Source of the DNA: Biomphalaria glabrata
Lineage: Eukaryota > Mollusca > Gastropoda > Planorbidae
DNA: 64,000 nucleotides
NCBI RefSeq assembly: GCF_947242115.1
Contig: NC_074719.1
Location: 44,844,884 to 44,908,883, forward strand
Reading direction: 5' to 3'
Every line of letters begins with the position of its first letter. The stretch's first letter is position 1. The translations under genes and the position numbers were made by a program. Shown piece by piece: positions 30,048 to 40,682 of the stretch. Below the pieces are notes generated by a model, which searched no databases, was not told the origin of the DNA, and worked only from the letters and a program-made list of their open reading frames with translations.

Positions 30048-30131
30048 TTTAAGTCTCTTTCACTCCTAACCGACGATACCAACGTTGATTCCACTAGAAT
30101 GTGGTAAATAATTACGGAGAGAAAGAGTTAA
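30048..30131. mobile_element. TTAA-flanked MITE M1, copy 3
   Basis: Left end TTAAGTCTCTTTCACTCC, right end ACGGAGAGAAAGAGTTAA, interior CCAACGTTGATTCCACTAG. Confidence 0.78.
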
Positions 30132-30201
30132 GGCTCTTTCACCTAAAAAGCTTGTATTTAAATATATTTTCTTTTAAGGATGAGAACAAAATAATTTCCA
30201 G

Positions 30202-30440
30202 GGGCGCGGTGGCTGAAAGGTTAAGCGCCTGGCTTTCGAACCTTCTGGGTTCAAATCTCGGTGAAGACTGGGATTATTAGGGCTGAGTCCACCCATCTCT
30301 AATGGGTACTGACTTAAGTTGAGGAAATTAAAGGCGGTTTGTCGTTGTGCTGGCTAGATGACATCCTGCTCGCTAACCGTTGGTCAAAGAAACGGATGAC
30401 CTTAACATCATCTCAAGCTCTGAAAGGGGAACTTTACTTT
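30202..30440 (+). mobile_element. SINE-1, diverged copy
   Basis: GGGCGCGGTGGCTGAAAGGT head, B box GGGTTCAAATCTCGG, body GGCGGTTTGTCGTTGTGCTG, end CTGAAAGGGGAACTTTAC. Confidence 0.85.
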
Positions 30441-30984
30441 TAGCGAAGGAATTCCACATAAATACACTGACCCAATTACGAACTACATATTTTGTCACAT
30501 CCGAGAAAAAAAAAAAGAAAACGGGGACTACTTATAATATCACTCAGCCGTCTTCTCCTGTCTTCGGCGGTATAGTTTCTTTAGAACCATAGACTATTTA
30601 TATACATATAGTCTATGTTTAGAACTTAAATGTATAGGGGAAGTAACCCTTGAGGCGCTTCATGGCCCGAATTGTGCTGATGTGCCAAAAAAAAAAAAAA
30701 ACCAAATCCAATCAAACCATCTGTTTTATTTTATATCAGTAAGAGTAGATTGTTCATCTTCACTTCACAGCCTCTGCGGGGGGGGGGGGGGATTTGGAGT
30801 TTTTAATTTTTTAAGGGTAAAAATAAATATAACATTAATCAGAAAAAAAGGGGTTTAAAGAATCACCTGGCGTCGTTTTTCCATCGTAAACAAAACTAAA
30901 CAACCTATTATCAATAATGAGATTTTAGGCTTAAATTACATTTTTGTTTTGCCAATAATTGTTTAAAAAAAAAAAAAAAATAAA
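30441..30984. other. Intergenic, low complexity
   Basis: Holds poly(A), poly(G) (about 30777-30791) and a CATGGCCCGAATTGTGCTGA word shared with 35725 and, inverted, 13815. No gene seen. Confidence 0.5.
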
Positions 30985-31265
30985 GTAGCCTTTTTCTTCT
31001 TCTTCGTTATCATTTTACATGTCGGAGGGTTCAGATCAGTAATCTTATATCTAAGATGAACCGCGCAGTGGTTTCCGGATCAGGCAGTTCTCCGTATAGT
31101 TTTTTTCTTCTATAGGAAGTTTTTGGGGCCAGAGTCTTGTTCGGGCCTCTTGATATAGTATGCAGCTTTGAAGGACATGGTCAGCATTCTCTGGAGATGC
31201 TCTACAAGGGCAGGTTTTGCTCGTCCAGACCCGATGGACAAGATCTTTGCAAGACCTCATTATGG
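30985..31265 (-). mobile_element. LINE-C 3' fragment
   Basis: The minus strand encodes HRVWTSKTCPCRASPENADH then VLQSCILYQEARTRLWP, a Cys/His tail motif of a LINE polyprotein. The same family is at 9149-9331. Confidence 0.72.
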
Positions 31266-31324
31266 TATCGGATTTTCAATATTTTCTAGTTTTAGTGATA
31301 AAACTTGACGGAAAGGAAGGAAGA

Positions 31325-31356
31325 CTGGACAGACAGACAGACAGACAGACAGACGG
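31325..31356. repeat. (CAGA)n microsatellite
   Basis: About six to seven CAGA units. Confidence 0.9.
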
Positions 31357-31599
31357 ACCACACAAAAGGTTTTGACTTTACTTTTGGAAGCCTCTAAAGA
31401 AACAAATAAAGAGGTTAGTTCTTTTATTTTGAGCTACCAACATTCAAACTTTCTGGCACGCTTCGAGCAAGGAATACACAGAAGCTACGATAAACGAAGA
31501 CAAAAGATCAACAGTGAACAAGATTTTCTTTTGAATCAATTCATTTTTAAGATGCTAATAATTAATAAATGGCAGATGAAAAAAAATACCGCATAAAAA

Positions 31600-31950
31600 A
31601 AAAACAAGAGATTAGAGACAGGGTTACTGCAGCGATCGGACCCTCATGATGACATGCTAACTATCGTTAAAACAAACGGCAAGCTAAAAATCTATAGCCC
31701 TATTACAAGGTCTTCGTGGCTCGCAAAGACCTTCCTTCATGGAACAGTACCAGGAAAAAGGAGAAGAGGCAGTCAGAGAAAGCGATGGGAAGACAACATA
31801 AAATAATGGACGGGCCTGCCGTTGAAAGAGGTTCTAACTAAGGCCAAAGACAGAGAGGAATGAAGAAAGACCGTCGACAAATCTTGCATGGTGCCCCAAC
31901 GGTCCAACAGACTAAGGGATAGGTAAAGGTAAAGGTAAAAAGATAAAAAA
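31600..31950 (+). mobile_element. LINE-D 3' end
   Basis: AAGACCTTCCTTCATGGAAC, AGTACCAGGAAAAAGGAGAA, AGCGATGGGAAGACAACATA, and tip CTAAGGGATAGGTAAAGGTA. Plus-sense, with frame damage. Confidence 0.8.
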
Positions 31951-32134
31951 GAAGGATTTTTGTGTGCCCCGCCCTGATTTCCTTCACCCCACCCCCAAAA
32001 AAAAAATGCTGGTTACGCCCATGTATAAGCCTATTTAGAGACTATAAAATTCGAGTTTGACATACTGATCCAGACATTTAAAGACCATAGTCTAACAGTC
32101 CAGCTTATGATTTATACATAATAATTACTTGGCT

Positions 32135-32905
32135 TAATCTTCTTATCTTATATAATACAGACGTTACTTCAGAAAAAAAAAAGAAGATGATTACGTCCTA
32201 CGCGTCATGCATTTAGTCATGCTGTCAAGAGCGGGGGTGGGGGGGTTGTAAGATGTGATATTGTGTGTGTGTTTGTCTATTTTATTAGTTGTGAGTGGTG
32301 AACTGTTTTAGCTGGGGATTTTCAAGGGTAGACAATAAGGTTTCCTGTGGTCAGTCTAGCTGTTGGAGCGCTGACCTGGTCTGAGTAGGGTGTTGGTGAT
32401 TGTTGTCTGTTGTATTGAGAGATATTATTTCCGCGTTGTGTGAACTGACTATTTGGGGGTAATATTATGTTGTGGCATTGATGGCCTTTGTTAATTGAAC
32501 CTAGTCTAAGCGCCCTGTAGTATTTAATTTGGGCGCCTTTAGTACTTTTAGTTATTGAAGATGATGTATTCAATATTATTATTATATATGTGTAACCTAT
32601 TGTTGGCTGTAAATAAATACGAATTCTATTCTCCTTCATCGCGTGTATTGTATAATACTTGTACGTTTTAAGGACCGGCATTGGAGACTCATACCCCTTA
32701 GTATATCGAGCTATTTGTCTATAGCAAGAACTAACCAAAGTTCGTTACAATGCATACTAACCAACGACCTAAAGTCACTGGTTTTCCTGGCTAGCTCAGG
32801 CAACCCATTTCATGCTCTAATAGCACTAGGCAACATTTGTACAGATTTGTCCTAGCATATGGAACGAGGAATGTGCCTTTATCTTTGTGTCTTTCTGAGT
32901 ATTTA
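32135..32905 (-). mobile_element. LINE-A tail split by a solo LTR
   Basis: Left part 32135-32222 (CTTATATAATACAGACGTTA to AGTCATGC). Right part 32750-32905 (ATGCATACTAACCAACGACC, ATAGCACTAGG, TAGCATATGGAACGAGG). The solo LTR 32223-32749 lies between. Confidence 0.8.
32223..32749. mobile_element. Solo LTR, 527 bp, inside a LINE tail
   Basis: Starts TGTCAAG, ends GTTACA, and is flanked by the 4-bp duplication ATGC (32219-32222 and 32750-32753). The LINE-A tail reads on across both sides. It contains TGTAAATAAATA, a possible LTR poly(A) region. No internal element part remains, so it is a fossil left by LTR-LTR recombination. Confidence 0.75.
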
Positions 32906-33369
32906 TTAGATTTTGGCTTTCTGGGTTTTTCCCCTCAGCTTGGTCCATTTCCATGCTGCCATCTTGGCCTCCTTACAGAGTCATACAATCCATGTTTGCT
33001 TTGGTCTTCTGGCTTTTTCTCTTTCATTGTAAGTTCCAATCTAGGTAGGGCCTTTTTGCATAATACATAAGACATTGCGTAAAATTATCATGGATGCCAA
33101 ATTATTTATTAATCTCTTTACTGAATCCACACTCTCGTCTGCCCCTTGACTTTTGTTGTAATGACGCTGTGGCAGTTACCATAACTATACTTCCGTAACA
33201 GTACTTTACAAGGTTGGCAGTTATTCTTAGCAGAAGTATATAAACAGAGGCCGGTCCAGCATTTTGTTGAACGACCCATTCTCTATCTCCTCTGGTGGAT
33301 GACTTCTGACATCAGCACCTTTACTGAATACATTCGGGAATTCCCAGTGACCATATTAATTTTAAGATG
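32906..33369. other. Intergenic, nothing recognised
   Basis: No convincing gene, tandem repeat or transposon signature. Confidence 0.45.
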
Positions 33370-33545
33370 ATTATCTTTTAAACAATTAAAACGATCAATC
33401 CAGAGTTTTCACTGAGCTGTTAATTAGCTAGAATTTTTATTTTCTAAAAGATATACATAGCCTGTCTAATTTTTCAGAAAAATATATAGAACCGTTTATG
33501 AAATCCGGGTCCAGGTTCCTGGTTCCACATATGAATTCGCAAGCT
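33370..33545. repeat. Dispersed repeat R3, copy 2
   Basis: GCTGTTAATTAGCTAG, AAAAGATATACATAGCCTGT, TTTTTCAGAAAAATATATAG, AGAACCGTTTATGAAATCC. Matches 9955-10060 in order. An R2-like piece lies at 33655-33760. Confidence 0.5.
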
Positions 33546-33879
33546 CATAGGAGGAATTGCGATAAGAAAAAGAGAAGATCCAATGCTTCATAGAGCGTTC
33601 TAGTTAATTATATCTCCCCTCAAGATCACTGAAGTATTCTAAAATAAATTAAAAAAAAAATGCACCATTTAACATTGGTACTAGATCCGCGAATAAACCA
33701 CAAGTTAGATTTGATAAGCTAAGGCCATAGTTTTACTGCGAATACAATATTGAAAGAGGCAACATTGAACAATAGTGAGCAGATTCATTACACCTTATCA
33801 CCTGTTTGTGATGGTCTAACGTAGGTTTGAATTGATATTTAGAAATGAAATTTAGGGCTAATTACATATGCTACATCTT

Positions 33880-34430
33880 CCCTATTGACCCATAATTCAA
33901 AAATACTAGATCTAGATCTAATAAAATGCTCCAGAAAGATACAAAATCACAAAAATAAAGACACATTTCTAGTGTCATATACTAAGACGAATTCGTACAA
34001 GTGCTCCTTCTTCCTCGAAATAAAGAATAACCCTTTACCATCACAAAAGAGATACAAGACACCGATAGCAAAGACAAACAGACACAAACACTCTTTTGTT
34101 CCCCTGGCAATCAAATCATTAAATAAGAACAAGCTGGTATAAACTTTGTCACATGTAAATTATAAGTGAGTCTGGTGTGAATGTACATTTTAGTTTCTTA
34201 TAGTTATAATGTTTTCTGTTTGGTGTAATGCACAAATTGTAAGACAAATTTCCTTACGGATAATAAAGATTATTATTATTATTATTATTATTATGTGCAG
34301 AGCATGGAATAGGTTGCCTGAATCAGCCAGAAAAAGGCAACGATTGGCAGAGTTTAATTCATTGACTAAATTAACACGTGAAATGAGTAGGACGTAATGA
34401 TATAATTTCTTGAAGTAACGTCTGTGATTT
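33880..34430 (+). mobile_element. LINE-A tail with nested LINE-B tail
   Basis: LINE-A (33880-34015 and 34296-34430) is interrupted by a LINE-B end (34016-34295). LINE-B encodes PIAKTNRHKHSFVPLAIKSL and ends GATAATAAAGATTATTATTA. Each part reads on the plus strand. Confidence 0.72.
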
Positions 34431-34439
34431 ATGAGAAAT

Positions 34440-34610
34440 TGCAATTAAAGGATGGCATGGGTTGCCTGAATCAGACAGGAAAACCGATGTAACCAATGCA
34501 ATTTAATGGAATTAAAGTCTCTATTTAAAATGCATGAATAGATTGACACATAAAATACAAGTAGGACGTGACTATATGTAGGCCTATCGTCAATTTGGAA
34601 GGAACATCTA
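34440..34610 (+). mobile_element. LINE-A tail fragment
   Basis: GATGGCATGGGTTGCCTGAA, TCAGACAGGAAAACCGATG, CATGAATAGATTGACAC, AAGTAGGACGTGACTAT. Adjacent tandem partner of the preceding LINE-A. Confidence 0.6.
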
Positions 34611-35139
34611 AAGTTTATAAGATAAGATGCTACTCTGATTTTTAGAGTGCATTTGCGAAATACTGATATAATTATAATACCGGATTCTATAGCTTAAAGT
34701 TTTAGTTTTAGTACAGGTGTTGTGTTGTTATATTATTATTACCACTTATGACCCAAAGCCTCAAACTTAAAGCTGCATTTTAAGGGAAGATAAATGAGAC
34801 CGTCAAACCAGTTTTAAATTATAAGGAGTTGCCGTTCTTTGCGCTTTTTTAAAAAATAATCTGTTTTAGATTGGTAATCGTTAATAGGTCTGTACAATTT
34901 TTCTGCAAGCTCCTCTGAGCAGACGTCGTCTTCTGTAGTTTCAAAATTGGTGTAAGTAACCGAGTACTTTCTCTACAGCAGCGGCGTAACAACCATGGCG
35001 CAAAGGGGTTGAATAAGCATAAGATCAATACCAATCAGGGGGCTCAAAAGGGCACTTTAAAAAATCGGAAAGAAATGAGAAGTACTGTATGAATTTAAAA
35101 GTGTCATTCTGACATATTGCATTATCATGGGTTTGACAT
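34611..35139. other. Intergenic, nothing recognised
   Basis: AT-rich, without gene or repeat signature. Confidence 0.45.
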
Positions 35140-35470
35140 AAACTTTCTTCACTTTTATCTCTCCCTTAGTCTGTTGGACTATTGGGGCACCACACAAGAT
35201 CTGTTTTACCGCCTTTCTTTATTCTTCTCTGCCTTTTAACTTAGAATCTGTGTCAATGACATGGCCCGTCCATTCTTTTATGTTGTCTTCCCCTCGCTTT
35301 CTCTGTCTACCTCTTCGTCTTTTTTCCTGGTACTGTTCCCTGAAGGAAGATCTTTGCGAGCCCTGAGGACATTGTAATATTGCTATAGAGTTTTGGTTTG
35401 AGTTTTTTGACAGTGGTTATCTGGTTGTCGTGGGGCCCAATCGCTGTACAATCCTGTCTCTCATCGGATA
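35140..35470 (-). mobile_element. LINE-D 3' end
   Basis: Reverse LINE-D: ATCTCTCCCTTAGTCTGTTG, GACATGGCCCGTCCATTC, TTTTTTCCTGGTACTGTTCC, CTGAAGGAAGATCTTTGCGA. Confidence 0.78.
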
Positions 35471-35921
35471 TACATACATTAGAAAAAATATGAAATAACC
35501 AAAATGGACCTGAACCTTATTCGCAAGATTAATTTCCCATTTTGGTATCAAACAAAATAATCAATTACCATCAAATGATTGATTGTTTCGTTATAATTTT
35601 AGTATTAAATTTTTTACTACCTTTACTATTTTAACTGTGAATAGACCTTGTTTTTAATGATTTAACTGTATAGAATTTAGCCCTTGTTATGTAAAGGGAG
35701 AGTGATCCTTAAAGGATTACGGGCACGACATGGCCTAAATTGTGCCGATGTGCCTAAACTCAAAACTCAAACTCAAATTAATCAATGTATTGTCTTTGCC
35801 AATGAATAATTGTGCAAATCTTCAACTTGATCCGAGTACGGGAATAGGAGAAAGTACGAGTTTAAACTTATTACCAGACAGACAGAGTGAGTAGATATAA
35901 GATTTAAAAAATCTCAAAGCT

Positions 35922-36430
35922 GTGTGTGTGTGTGTGTATATGGCTCCTTTTGTCTCGAAAGGCAATGGATGCGCCCAAATGAGTCACTGGTTTTGGCTTA
36001 ATCTTGAGACGGGGCAGAATCTGGTGTGGCTAATCAAGCCAATTCTAGAACGGCAGACTTTGCCACAATTCGTACATGTGTATGCCTCTGATTTAGGGCT
36101 AGCAGACAGGGCAGCTTTCTTTTTATCCCTCTTGATTAAAGCCGCTTCAATTCTTTTGTTCTCAGCAAGGGTTGTCCCAGCACGCACAGTCTGTCTCCAT
36201 GCACTCCGGTCTTTGGCTATGTTTTCCCACATACTTTCGCTGATGCCTGAGGCTCTCATGTCTCGCTTGCAGACATCTCTATATGTTAGTCTTGGGCGGC
36301 CCTTGGGTCTGACTCCTTCCACAAGTTCAGCATATAAGATATCTTTCGGGATTCTGCCATCTGGCATGCGGGTGACATGTCCGAGCCAGCGTAATCTTCT
36401 TTGTGTCAGGAGAGCATACATGCTGTTCAT
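35922..36430 (-). mobile_element. LINE-F C-terminal fragment abutting gene 4
   Basis: A 148-codon minus-strand frame encodes RRLRWLGHVTRMPDGRIPKD, then RPKGRPRLTYRDVCKRDM, DRSAWRQTV and a Cys2-His-Cys finger CTNCGKVCRSRIGLISHTRF-C. A (TG)n/(CA)n tract at 35922 marks its 3' tip. Its 5' break lies at about 36430, some 36 bp before the gene 4 acceptor AG. Confidence 0.85.
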
Positions 36431-36452
36431 GCTGTGTATTGTAGAAATTTAA

Positions 36453-36467
36453 TTTTATTTTTTCCAG
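36453..36467 (+). promoter_or_regulatory. 3' splice acceptor, gene 4 5' UTR
   Basis: Pyrimidine tract ending TTTTCCAG, then ACCAACCCACA and the ATG. Only some 23 bp separate the tract from a LINE fragment upstream. Confidence 0.75.
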
Positions 36468-36478
36468 ACCAACCCACA

Positions 36479-38302
36479 ATGACCTCTAGTGAAGACATCC
36501 CCCGTAAGAAGATATCCCAAGGAATAGTTCAATCCATTGGACATTATTGGCAAAAGCATCAGCATGAGGACTTTCAAGTCAACGTGGAGGGCGAAAGTAT
36601 AAAGGTACATAGCTTTATGCTTGCCTCCTGTTCCGAATTTTTCAGGAATTTGCTCAACTCTAACATGAAAGAGAAACAGGAAATGAAGGTTGACTTACCG
36701 AATATTTCCTCGACGACTTTTCGGCTGATTCTCGAAACTCTATACACCGGATGTGAGTTGTTGACTAAATACAATGTCTTGGAAGTCTGGTCTGCAGTTC
36801 ACCAACTTCAAATTCATTTCTTGATGCAGCACTGTGAAGACTTTATCGTTGACAATGTCACTGTGGAGACGGTGTCGGCGTACAAAAAGCAAGCTGAAAT
36901 CTTTCAGTGTCGGAGATTTTCCGATAGAGTTTTCCCCTTCCTTTGCGAGAACTTCATGGCGTTCAGAAAAACAGAATTTTTTCAACAGCTAGATCTCAAC
37001 GAGTTAACAAAACTTATTAAAAGTGACCAACTGGACGTAAGATCCGAAGACTTCGTGCTTTATTCAATCTACGATTGGGTCAGTTATGGAGAAACAGCCT
37101 TTCCAAAAGTCCAGAAAATGGATGAAAATGCTTTAGCCAACAACCTAGTTGCAAAAGCAGAAGGTGCTAATGCTAACTCTGACAAGATCTCTCATGTTAT
37201 TAACAATGAGTTAAAAAGTAAGGAAGAGGACCAGTGTCCATTACTTTCAAAGGACAATCAATGTAATGAGAGAGCTCTTCATCTGCATAAACTTATTAAA
37301 AGTAGCAGATACCTTCTAGCCTCCGAAGACTGTCTCAAGAACCTTCTAACGAAAACACTAACACAGAAAAACACTCAGATAAGCAATATTTTATCAGAGG
37401 CTTTAGCCTTCAAAAGTTCCGGAAAATTTAATGGTTTTTGGCCAAAAGCGGCCATTCACCGTGATAGCAGCACTTTGGAGCATGTTGGCGTCATGTGTGG
37501 ATCCTTAATAGGGATGTATTCTTTCAAGAAGGACAAGTGGTTTAGTCATCTGATCGGGGGACTCCAACGGGACGCTCAAGTCATCAACTTGAACGGCAGA
37601 TTATTCGGTCTGAAAAGGAACGAGGACGCAACGGAGTTGGTTCATTATTTTAATAGTAACTGGGTCAGCATGCTAACCCTTAACGTAAAAATTCATCTTG
37701 TTTTGCCACACGACAAGAGCATTTATATTTTTAGCTCTGAAAATGTCATAACCAAATATCTAATCGCCAGCGAAGTGACAACATCGGAACCTTACATTTT
37801 GGAAACTGAACATTTCAGTCACACTATTGGCAATGCGAAGTACGCCATGAGTTTCCACAACCACATCCTCGTCTTTGAGTCAGTTAAAAACAACAGAGCA
37901 GACAGCACCGCAGTCCACTCGTGGAACCTACAAAGCAATGTCTGGACCCGCGTCGCCAATCTGGATTTCTCCGCAGACAAAATGACCAGCTTCAGCGATG
38001 ACCATTTCTCCTACGTCCTCGACAAGGCGGGAAATTTGTTCCGCGTGGACGAAGCCGAGGCTGTTCAATTTTCATTTATCGAGCAGATTTGGGATTTCCG
38101 CGTTGACATGAAAGGGGTCGTACTTTTCAGGAAATGCTTGTATGTTTGTGGGGAGGATCGGGGGGAGGGAGAGTATTTTCAAGTAATTGAAGGCGTGTAT
38201 ACCTCCTTAACATTTGTCAAAAAAACACATTTTGGGCCATGCTTTGTTCCGTTTCTAATGAATAGCTCTCTGCTGACATACCCGATCGATGACATCTACT
38301 AA
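36479..38302 (+). CDS. BTB-BACK-kelch-like protein, array gene 4
   Basis: A 607-residue paralogue. The open frame reaches back to 36401 through a LINE fragment and the splice acceptor. The ATG at 36479, 11 nt after the acceptor AG, matches the other copies. BTB is about 29-124 with MKE, and the BACK half ends LYSIYDWVSYG. The linker, about 208-262, is Asn/Ser/Glu-rich. BACK resumes at RALHLHKLIKSSRYLL and the propeller shows GFWPKAAIHRDSS, EHVGVMCG, MTSFSDD and NLFRVDEAE. It shares LYTGCELLTK with genes 5-7 but LNSNMKEKQEMKVDL with genes 1-3, so it is intermediate between the two subgroups. Predicted CUL3-type adaptor, with the same caveat as its neighbours. Confidence 0.92.
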   Translation: MTSSEDIPRKKISQGIVQSIGHYWQKHQHEDFQVNVEGESIKVHSFMLASCSEFFRNLLNSNMKEKQEMKVDLPNISSTTFRLILETLYTGCELLTKYNVLEVWSAVHQLQIHFLMQHCEDFIVDNVTVETVSAYKKQAEIFQCRRFSDRVFPFLCENFMAFRKTEFFQQLDLNELTKLIKSDQLDVRSEDFVLYSIYDWVSYGETAFPKVQKMDENALANNLVAKAEGANANSDKISHVINNELKSKEEDQCPLLSKDNQCNERALHLHKLIKSSRYLLASEDCLKNLLTKTLTQKNTQISNILSEALAFKSSGKFNGFWPKAAIHRDSSTLEHVGVMCGSLIGMYSFKKDKWFSHLIGGLQRDAQVINLNGRLFGLKRNEDATELVHYFNSNWVSMLTLNVKIHLVLPHDKSIYIFSSENVITKYLIASEVTTSEPYILETEHFSHTIGNAKYAMSFHNHILVFESVKNNRADSTAVHSWNLQSNVWTRVANLDFSADKMTSFSDDHFSYVLDKAGNLFRVDEAEAVQFSFIEQIWDFRVDMKGVVLFRKCLYVCGEDRGEGEYFQVIEGVYTSLTFVKKTHFGPCFVPFLMNSSLLTYPIDDIY

Positions 38303-38439
38303 GGGAGGTAACAGAACTACGCAATTCTCAAGGCTATAAAAGTTAACCCTCAAGCTAAACAAAATACGAAACGAACTTGACCTACAGTGTTGACTTTAAA
38401 CGTATTACGTGCCTGATATATATATATATATATATAAAG

Positions 38440-38490
38440 CTTGTTTCATTAGAATTGTAGTTTTAACTTTTTAATAACTGTTTGAGGGTT
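38440..38490 (+). promoter_or_regulatory. Conserved 3' UTR motif, gene 4
   Basis: TTGTTTCATTAGAATTGTAG, then AACTTTTTAATAACTG and TTTGAGGG, aligned with gene 3. It follows a (TA)n tract. Confidence 0.45.
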
Positions 38491-38635
38491 TGTTTAAAAA
38501 GTAAATAATTTCTAATTATGACATGATATTTTTTTTTTTTGCTATTTTTAAAATGTGTATAAGATTTAATATAATGGAATGTTTATCATATAAAAGTTGT
38601 ACAATTATTTTTTAAAATTTTATTTAAAATAACAA

Positions 38636-38641
38636 AATAAA
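38636..38641 (+). terminator. Poly(A) signal, gene 4
   Basis: AATAAA 334 bp after the stop, downstream of the shared 3' UTR motif. Confidence 0.5.
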
Positions 38642-38780
38642 TGTTGATAAACAAACTGATTCTGTCTTGTCCGTATAAAACGTGTTAATTTTAATGGAAA
38701 CAAAGGAAGGATACATTTTCGAATCCGAAGTTTAAGAATGGGAGAAGTATTTTACTTGACTATGCAGACCCAGTTAGAAG

Positions 38781-39053
38781 TAAAGTTCCCCTTTCAGACC
38801 TTGCGATCTATAAGGCAGAGGATGTAATGTAATCTATTTCTGTGGCCCACGGTCAACGAGTGTGTCTTGTGGCCAGCACAACGATCAACTGTCTCTGCTT
38901 TTCTCCAACTAATGTCAGGTACCCATTAGAGCTGGGTAGATCTAGATGCGCCCTAAAGATCCCGAAATTTAAAATCCCAATCTTCGCCAGGATTCGAACC
39001 CAGGGACCTCAGGTTCAGAAGCCAAGCGCTTTACCACTCAGCCGTTGCGCCTC
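38781..39053 (-). mobile_element. SINE-1, full-length, minus
   Basis: AAAGTTCCCCTTTCAGACCT to GCCAAGCGCTTTACCACTCA. Head complete, with reversed B box GGATTCGAACCC. Confidence 0.87.
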
Positions 39054-39056
39054 ATG

Positions 39057-39190
39057 TAGACCCGTTCATTCTTTTATGTTGTATTCCCCTCGCTTTCTCT
39101 GTCTGCCTCTTCGTCTTTTTTTCCTGGTACTGTTCCCTGAAGGAAGATCTTTGCGAGCCCTGAGGACATTGTACTATTGCTATAGACCTA
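39057..39190 (-). mobile_element. LINE-D fragment
   Basis: AGACCCGTTCATTCTTTTAT, TTTCCTGGTACTGTTCCCTG, AAGGAAGATCTTTGCGAGCC. Directly abuts the SINE. Confidence 0.75.
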
Positions 39191-40164
39191 CATATTACGC
39201 CCGATGCAGACAAACAAAGCCATTGTCTCTCCGGCGTCTAAATTTTCTATTAGCTGTCTGAGCCTGTGTGAATCAGAAGGTCGTCGTAGGAATGATTTGT
39301 TTGGCCAGCCACATTTGTAAGAGCTCTGCCATTGACTCTTTCAGAGAAGATAATTATGTCTAAAAATAAACGACATTCCTTCGTAATAGAACATAATTAT
39401 GTCTACTTAAAACAAGACATTCCTACTTAAGAGAAGATACAAAAATACAAGACTTTCTCAGTTCAATACCTACAGCATTTAAAATGTACCTTGAATGGGG
39501 CCGGTCAATTCGTGAAATGCAAGCAGTGGAAAGGTCTGTCATGCATCGTCTAGTGTGTCTGTCTGAGATGAGTCGTTTCGTTTTCAGGAACCCACCCACA
39601 CCTAAACCTGCACACCGAGTCATTGAACTACCTTTTAAGAGAAATTCTATGTAATCCAGTAATTGGTCACATCAAATTAAACAAATATTGTCATAAAACG
39701 GATTCTAGAAACTATTAGCGTACTATTGATTAACTGCCCTTGCAAGGGGAAAATCCGCTATTAGTCTGGTGTAGTCTGTTTGTCCTTCTGTCGTCTGTCA
39801 CTCTCAGATTAAATAAGTAAAAAAAAAAAAAATCAGGGAAGCAAGCCTTTAAAACAGTTCACTGACGTTTTCAATGATAATTTGTTGATAGACTCCGCGC
39901 ATCAGTACACACTGAAATTAGAATAAGATCACACTGAAAGGATATAAAAAGACTCCTAATATACTTTTAAATGTATTTATTACATTAATTAATAAAATGC
40001 AAAATAATAAAATATTCTCAACATTTTTGATCCGAGCATTCGCTTCAATTGTAGGTGTATTAAAAAAAACAACTTTTTTTTTTTACAAAGTACCACATTG
40101 ACTATCATAATTATTTTTAGTGGATGACATAACACGAATCAATAAAAACATGAAACAGTGAATT
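39191..40164. other. Intergenic, nothing firm
   Basis: Contains a short duplicated AAGACATTCCTAC/ACGACATTCCTTC word near 39370-39425. No gene or element recognised. Confidence 0.45.
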
Positions 40165-40427
40165 AGTTCCCCTTTCAGACCTTGCGATCTATAGAGCAGA
40201 AGATGTTAAGGTCATCTGTTTCTGTGGCCTACGGTTAACGAGGGTGTCATGTGGCCAACGCAACGACCAACCACGGCTGACCGCCTTTACTTTTTCCCAA
40301 CCAACGTCAGGGACCCATTAGAGCTGGATGTTGTCCAAAGGTCCCGAAATTAAAAATCCCAGTAATCACCAGGATTAGAACGCGGGACCCCAGCCAAGCG
40401 CTTTACCGCTCTGCCACAGCGTTTCCC
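40165..40427 (-). mobile_element. SINE-1, minus, diverged
   Basis: GTTCCCCTTTCAGACCTTGC through GCCAAGCGCTTTACCGCTCT. Includes a short extra segment (CACGGCTGAC) in the body. Confidence 0.83.
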
Positions 40428-40599
40428 AGTTAATTAGTACTACTTAATACATTTTGTTTATATGGCAGAAAGGGAGCTAAACACTGCCATTTTCAGATAA
40501 ATGACAGTAATTAGCGGTTCTTTACCTTAGATAAGCCTTGTCTTTAAAAAATGATTTTTTTTCTTTTGCGTGTTTTATGGCGCAGGCACATTATATCAC

Positions 40600-40678
40600 A
40601 CATTGACCTACGTACACTTAGATCCCTCCGCGTCGTTTGGCTCATTGGGAAGCAAGCTGTCTCCACAAAGATCTTATC
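40600..40678 (-). mobile_element. LINE-E tip fragment
   Basis: ACTTAGATCCCTCCGCGTCG, TTGGGAAGCAAGCTGTCTCC, ACAAAGATCTT; matches 16205-16270. Confidence 0.6.
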
Positions 40679-40682
40679 TTAT

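Noticed and set aside
32322-32738. 138-codon minus frame
   Set aside because: It lies inside the solo LTR and has no recognised domain.
36401-36478. Upstream in-frame extension of gene 4 (similar ones at 26965, 51977, 61170)
   Set aside because: Each runs through a polypyrimidine tract and AG acceptor, starts at a non-ATG codon in the three cases read (26965, 36401, 51977), and is not conserved among paralogues.
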